From contig DUTL01000015.1 in NCBI GenBank assembly GCA_012842105.1, forward strand, positions 1 to 18,304: DNA of 18,304 nt. Reading direction: 5' to 3'. The DNA comes from Candidatus Fermentithermobacillaceae bacterium. Its GTDB lineage: Bacteria > Bacillota > Sulfobacillia > Fermentithermobacillales > Fermentithermobacillaceae. The notes under the pieces were generated by a model. The model did not search any database and had not been told where the DNA came from. It saw only the letters and a list, made by a program, of their open reading frames with translations. Positions 15,783-18,304 of the stretch are shown here, one piece after another (the stretch's first letter is position 1; each line of letters starts with the position of its first letter). Position numbers and translations under genes: made by a program.

Positions 15783-16049
15783 GTGCGATTGGATAAGTAC
15801 CTTAAGGTCACCCGTCTGGTTAAGCGCAGAACGTTGGCACAGGAGTTATGCAATGGCGGTCACGTGTCTAAGAACGGACGCACTGCCAAGCCTTCGTCTC
15901 GTGTTGAAGTTGGCGACGTTTTGGATATCAGATTCGGCCCCAGAACACTTGCTGTGGAAGTAGTTGCCCTGGCCAGCAGTGCAGATAAGAAAACCGCCGG
16001 TTTGCTTTACCGGCGGCTCTCTGAAAAGGACTTGGCTGAAGCGGAGTAA
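15783..16049 (+). CDS. rqcP: S4-domain ribosome quality control protein RqcP (YabO)
   Basis: An 88-residue S4 RNA-binding protein of the Hsp15/RqcP group. The S4 fold covers about residues 1-60 with MRLDKYLKVTRLVKRRTLAQEL and GGHVSKNGRTAKPSSRVEVGD. RqcP helps RqcH add alanine tails to peptides on obstructed 60S-like 50S subunits, so it fits with pth and L25 nearby. The start is GTG 15783, which begins the conserved MRLDKYL. GGAGGA at 15765-15770 is 12 bases away; AAAGG at 15776-15780 is very close. Its 3' end contains an 8-bp hairpin that works as a terminator on the other strand. It converges on divIC with only 23 bases between stops. Confidence 0.93.
   Translation: MRLDKYLKVTRLVKRRTLAQELCNGGHVSKNGRTAKPSSRVEVGDVLDIRFGPRTLAVEVVALASSADKKTAGLLYRRLSEKDLAEAE
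15984..16016 (-). terminator. Intrinsic terminator of the divIC operon, inside rqcP
   Basis: Read on the minus strand, CCGCCGGT, a seven-base loop AAAGCAA, and ACCGGCGG (16016 down to 15994) form a perfect 8-bp GC-rich stem. TTTTCTTATCT follows. This has the form of an intrinsic terminator for the leftward divIC transcript. It lies 57 bases past the divIC stop but within the rqcP coding region. On the plus strand no T-run follows the stem. Confidence 0.7.
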
Positions 16050-16072
16050 TGTGGGGGCCGGCCGTTTTGGTA

Positions 16073-16363
16073 CTACTGGCCTCCCTGGTTCTTTACGGGA
16101 ATATATTGCACTTCCCCGGGCATAACCAACCCGAGTTTCTCTCTCGCAGTTTTCTCTATGTAGTCTTTGCTCCTGAGAGTCTCGACTTGCTCTTGGAGCG
16201 TAGCATTTAACATCATATAGTACTCGATTTCAGATTCTAACTGCACAAGCTGTTTTCGAATGCGTATTACCTCAACCTGCCTGGCTGCAAATGCTATGGC
16301 AATCAACCCGACAAATACCCACACCAAGTTAAGCTTTATGTTCCGGTGTTTTCTACTTCTCAT
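16073..16363 (-). CDS. divIC: Septum formation initiator DivIC/FtsB family
   Basis: A 96-residue bitopic membrane protein of the divisome FtsB/DivIC family, which with FtsL and DivIB/FtsQ activates septal wall synthesis. A basic N-terminus is followed by one membrane segment (about 11-27), a coiled coil (31-65) and the conserved tail DYIEKTAREKLGLVMPGEVQY (68-88). The start ATG overlaps the HTH gene stop as ATGA and has GAGGAGG seven bases upstream. The gene is on the minus strand, whereas B. subtilis divIC is co-oriented with yabR. It probably shares its main promoter, and the DnaA boxes, with the HTH gene. Confidence 0.93.
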   Translation of the reverse strand: MRSRKHRNIKLNLVWVFVGLIAIAFAARQVEVIRIRKQLVQLESEIEYYMMLNATLQEQVETLRSKDYIEKTAREKLGLVMPGEVQYIPVKNQGGQ

Positions 16364-16596
16364 GGCTGTTCCTCCTCTGCGCCATCTCCACCGAACAGAT
16401 TCAGGGGATCTCCGGAAATCACAATAACTACCTGGTAGCCTTTCTGTTTTGCCCTGCTATACAGGGTTGCTATGGTGGACTGGCTAAGGGCTAGCCGCTC
16501 CGCTATGGCTTGGGCTGAATAGCCTGTTTCCTTCAGGACTACTACTTGTCTTTCCCTAAAACTTAATCTCTCGGCGCCCCGGATCTCGATTTGCAC
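16360..16596 (-). CDS. Small HTH protein, sigma-70 region 4 / LuxR-like fold
   Basis: A 78-residue protein. Residues 11-48 (LSFRERQVVVLKETGYSAQAIAERLALSQSTIATLYSRAK) form a helix-turn-helix like sigma region 4 or LuxR/Tfx-type domains. A recognition helix lies near 37-48. A short hydrophobic beta-like stretch YQVVIVISGDPLNLFG (54-69) and an acidic tail follow. The start is GTG 16596 with GGGGGA seven bases upstream. It is translationally coupled to divIC (ATGA). I recognise the fold but not a named family. It could regulate divIC or other division or sporulation genes, or itself. The GTG and its ribosome-binding site lie next to three DnaA boxes. Confidence 0.75.
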   Translation of the reverse strand: MQIEIRGAERLSFRERQVVVLKETGYSAQAIAERLALSQSTIATLYSRAKQKGYQVVIVISGDPLNLFGGDGAEEEQP

Positions 16597-16756
16597 AGCT
16601 TATCCCCCGGGTTATCCACAGATTATGCACAGATTGTGGACAAATTTAGTACAATCTTATTCTACACCAAATCAAAAACTCCTGCATCGCAAATAACAAT
16701 TTCGCCAAATGGCATTTGGGATAGGGTTCTGAACCGCTCTTTGAATTCTCTGTTGT
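16597..16756 (-). promoter_or_regulatory. Regulatory spacer between yabQ and the HTH-divIC genes
   Basis: A 160-base gene-free gap in a leftward operon whose other junctions are tight. It holds a TAGAAT -10-like box (16664-16659 on the minus strand; no good -35), two short palindromes (16705-16719, CCAAATGGCATTTGG; 16725-16735, GGTTCTGAACC) and the DnaA-box cluster. An independent promoter for the HTH gene and divIC is the simplest reading. Confidence 0.5.
16612..16643. promoter_or_regulatory. Cluster of three DnaA boxes
   Basis: TTATCCACA (16612-16620) and TTATGCACA (16623-16631) both match TTATNCACA exactly. They are spaced 11 bases apart as a tandem TTATNCACAGA repeat. A third, inverted box TTGTCCACA lies at 16643-16635 on the minus strand. 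A degenerate TTATCCCCC at 16600-16608 overlaps the ribosome-binding site of the HTH gene. The cluster sits between a -10-like box and the GTG of the HTH gene, where bound DnaA would block transcription. Confidence 0.8.
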
Positions 16757-17209
16757 TCATGTGTTGTCATGTTTGCTCCCGCCATTGCCGGGAGAAGGTG
16801 GCTTTTTCAGGTTGCTTATCAGCGGCGCCAGCACCTTTTGGTTTACAGTGTTGGCGATAGCTATGGCAGCGTGTTTGATTTGTGAGACTGCTTCCATAAC
16901 GGCATTTACACAATAGAAGGCAATGCTATAAATAAGGTTTCCTACCAGGGCGTTGGATAGGATGAAGCCCATGGCAAGGGAAATGAGAATATACAACCTC
17001 AGTTCCCCGTAGTTCACAATAAATACTACGCAGGCGATAACTGCTAACACAAATACAGACACCAGCCCGTCCAGTGCGTGCGCCATGAGTCTTCCCGGCG
17101 ATACTGCTGCCCTCAAAGCCGTGTAGGCTTGAAACAAGACATTGCAGAAGATCCCCAAAAGGAAAAGCACAGCCAACCGCCACAACTGTATGTCCACAGG
17201 TGGATGCAC
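16757..17209 (-). CDS. yabQ: Spore cortex biosynthesis protein YabQ
   Basis: A 150-residue membrane protein with hydrophobic segments at about 10-30, 47-67, 70-90 and possibly 92-110, then a basic, glycine-rich tail (KKPPSPGNGGSKHDNT). Size, topology and position directly after yabP identify YabQ, a mother-cell sporulation protein needed for cortex formation in B. subtilis. The start is GTG 17209, two bases after the yabP stop; the nearest AAAGGA is about 13 bases away, so reinitiation after yabP is likely. A later GTG at residue 5 is possible. Sequence similarity in this family is low, so the call leans on context. Confidence 0.85.
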   Translation of the reverse strand: MHPPVDIQLWRLAVLFLLGIFCNVLFQAYTALRAAVSPGRLMAHALDGLVSVFVLAVIACVVFIVNYGELRLYILISLAMGFILSNALVGNLIYSIAFYCVNAVMEAVSQIKHAAIAIANTVNQKVLAPLISNLKKPPSPGNGGSKHDNT

Positions 17210-17211
17210 GG

Positions 17212-17505
17212 CTAACGGAAAATCCTTTGCAAGAAATTACCGTCCCGATGCCTGGAACCGCCACGATCAAGAGACGAATACTCCAGCGACAAAAGCATTC
17301 CTTCCAGGATCATCTGCCCTTTTTCCAGGTCCAAACCGGTAATGTGGAACTCTTCGCCCATTAATGCCAGCATCCCCATTTCCGTTTCAACCACTACCTG
17401 CCGTTCATCGAAACTTTCCACATGGATTACCCCCGTTAGGCGAACAGATTCCCTTTGCAGAATCTCAACTTTGTGTGTGCCTTGATCAAGTGGATATTGT
17501 TCCAA
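17212..17505 (-). CDS. yabP: Sporulation protein YabP
   Basis: A 97-residue YabP/YqfC-family beta-rich protein. The core is VEILQRESVRLTGVIHVESFDERQVVVETEMGMLALMGEEFHITGLDLEKGQMILEG-like, of which VESFDE, TEMGMLALMGE and LDLEKG are the family landmarks. YabP is made in the mother cell; its molecular role is unknown. I chose TTG 17505 because GGAGGTG (17518-17512 on the minus strand) is six bases upstream; the longer frame from TTG 17541 would contain that site. It opens the leftward yabP-yabQ-HTH-divIC run. A CATACAAT -10 typical of sigma-E lies about 125 bases upstream. Confidence 0.9.
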   Translation of the reverse strand: MEQYPLDQGTHKVEILQRESVRLTGVIHVESFDERQVVVETEMGMLALMGEEFHITGLDLEKGQMILEGMLLSLEYSSLDRGGSRHRDGNFLQRIFR

Positions 17506-17628
17506 CTGAAGCACCTCCAAATCAGGGCTTGCACTGCCCAATTAGTATCCTAAATATGCTTTGTCCAGTAATATATGACATATGATGTAACTGGATTGGC
17601 ATGTTTCCTCAAAAAGAGGTACAGTAAT

Positions 17629-17656
17629 ATTGTATGAGTGTACCTGCATGGTATTG
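17629..17656 (-). promoter_or_regulatory. Sigma-E-type promoter candidate for yabPQ
   Basis: On the minus strand CATACAAT (17636-17629) is a full match to the mother-cell sigma-E -10. An ATA core (17654-17652) lies 15 bases upstream within CAATACC, a weak -35. yabP and yabQ belong to the sigma-E regulon in B. subtilis. The leader to the yabP TTG would be about 115 bases. Confidence 0.5.
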
Positions 17657-17737
17657 ACCTTCTGATGCAGCGCCAATACTGTGAAACATGATTGGGTTTG
17701 GCTGAGCAACTTGGCACTAACTGCAATGCCGTAATCC

Positions 17738-17767
17738 TTGACACTCAAATTATGCATCACCTATAAT
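17738..17767 (+). promoter_or_regulatory. Consensus sigma-A promoter for yabR
   Basis: TTGACA at 17738-17743 and TATAAT at 17762-17767 are both perfect sigma-A hexamers, with an 18-base spacer. Transcription would begin near 17774. This places the TTG at 17772 at or before the start site and supports the ATG at 17814 for yabR. It should be a strong vegetative promoter that also serves the downstream tRNA-Leu. Confidence 0.85.
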
Positions 17768-17813
17768 CAGTTTGCCGGATTTATCAAAAGATACCGGGAG
17801 GAATGTCGGAGGT

Positions 17814-18203
17814 ATGGCCCTCGAGGTAGGAGCGATTATAGAGGGAGTTGTTACTGGAATCACTAATTTCGGTGCTTTCGTGACCTTGCCTGATGGCAAG
17901 ACCGGTTTGGTACACATCTCTGAGATCGCTGACGCTTATGTTAAAGATATTAACGACTATGTGAAGAGAAATGAAAAGGTTCAGGTTAAGGTTCTATCCG
18001 TAGATCCTTCAGGAAAGATCGGACTGAGTATCAAGCAGGCCAGCCCGACGTATAGGCCAAGGCCTAGCCGCAATTTTCGTTCCAGAGCAAGTTTTGAAGA
18101 TAAGCTTGCCCGCTTCATGAAAGAGAGCGATGAACGCCAGGCCGATCTCAGAAAGAACACAGACTCTAAGCGCGGAGGACGCGGATCACGCCGGGACTTC
18201 TAG
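17814..18203 (+). CDS. yabR: S1 RNA-binding domain protein, YabR/general stress protein 13 type
   Basis: A 129-residue protein with a single S1 (OB-fold) domain at about residues 4-72: EVGAIIEGVVTGITNFGAFV, then GLVHISEIADAYVKDINDYV and VKVLSVDPSGKIGLSIKQA. A basic, arginine- and serine-rich tail follows. YabR-type proteins associate with RNA or ribosomes. The start ATG 17814 follows GGGAGG (17796-17801) at 12 bases and a second GGAGGT immediately before it; the in-frame TTG 17772 is disfavoured by the promoter position. It is transcribed from a perfect sigma-A promoter and ends 10 bases before tRNA-Leu. Confidence 0.9.
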   Translation: MALEVGAIIEGVVTGITNFGAFVTLPDGKTGLVHISEIADAYVKDINDYVKRNEKVQVKVLSVDPSGKIGLSIKQASPTYRPRPSRNFRSRASFEDKLARFMKESDERQADLRKNTDSKRGGRGSRRDF

Positions 18204-18213
18204 AGAGACAAAA

Positions 18214-18302
18214 GCCGGGGTGTTGGAATAGGTAGACAATGGGGACTTAAAATCCCCTGGGCTTTTGAGCCCGTGCGGGTTCGAGTCCCGCCCCCGGCAC
18301 CA
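18214..18302 (+). tRNA. tRNA-Leu (anticodon UAA)
   Basis: A class II tRNA. The acceptor arm GCCGGGG (18214-18220) pairs with CCCCGGC (18292-18298), followed by discriminator A and an encoded CCA. The anticodon stem GGGGA/TCCCC encloses the loop CTTAAAA, giving anticodon TAA at 18248-18250. The long variable arm GGGC-TTTTGA-GCCC and the T arm GCGGG TTCGAGT CCCGC are complete, as is the short TTG/CAA D stem. It starts 10 bases after yabR with no room for its own promoter, so it is probably processed from the yabR transcript. Confidence 0.97.
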
Positions 18303-18304
18303 CA

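Noticed and set aside
16591..16860. 89-residue plus-strand ORF over the DnaA boxes and the end of yabQ
   Set aside because: It has no family motif, starts inside the HTH gene on the opposite strand, and is antisense to yabQ. The spacer reads as regulatory DNA.
1..18304. CRISPR array, insertion sequence, prophage or defence system
   Set aside because: No regularly spaced repeats, transposase, integrase or defence-gene motifs were found in any frame; all sizeable frames are housekeeping or sporulation genes.

Overview
The window is ordinary-looking chromosome of a spore-forming Bacillota (Firmicutes), most likely a clostridial or deep-branching anaerobic lineage. The evidence is the gene run ispE, glmU, prs, ctc/rplY, pth, mfd, spoVT, yabM (spoVB-like), mazG, hup, rqcP (yabO), yabP, yabQ, divIC, yabR, tRNA-Leu. 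This is close to the ispE-to-yabR neighbourhood near the Bacillus subtilis origin. Sporulation genes (spoVT, yabP, yabQ, the SpoVB family) and frequent GTG and TTG starts with strong Shine-Dalgarno sequences fit the same group. No mobile element, CRISPR array or prophage was found.

Layout. Positions 1-2053 (minus): a moxR-type AAA+ ATPase followed, with an ATGA overlap, by a DUF58 protein that runs off the left edge. A divergent 190-bp spacer carries a short leader ORF, a repeated 9-mer and an 11-bp inverted repeat. Positions 2243-8716 (plus): a cytoplasmic Nal1-like trypsin-fold protease, ispE, a MobA-like nucleotidyltransferase with an altered signature loop, glmU, prs, a CTC/L25 protein and pth. 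Positions 8716-12733: mfd, overlapping pth by one base, then spoVT, preceded by a good sigma-G promoter and followed by an intrinsic terminator. Positions 12867-16049: a SpoVB/YabM flippase, mazG, HU and rqcP. Positions 16073-17505 (minus): yabP, yabQ, a small sigma-region-4-like HTH gene and divIC. This block is inverted relative to the B. subtilis order as I recall it. Positions 17738-18302 (plus): a consensus sigma-A promoter, the S1-domain gene yabR and tRNA-Leu(UAA).

Functionally the window joins isoprenoid (IspE), UDP-GlcNAc (GlmU) and PRPP (Prs) synthesis with translation quality control (Pth, RqcP, CTC), transcription-coupled repair (Mfd), nucleotide sanitation (MazG), nucleoid structure (HU), spore development (SpoVT, YabM, YabP, YabQ) and cell division (DivIC).

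I did not find a clearly new multi-gene system. The most interesting signal is a cluster of three DnaA boxes at 16612-16643, in the leader of the small HTH gene and divIC. It suggests a direct link between DnaA and a septation gene. Other notable points are the hairpin/operator before the Nal1-like protease, the degenerate nucleotidyltransferase, the sporulation promoters, and a divIC terminator embedded antisense in rqcP.
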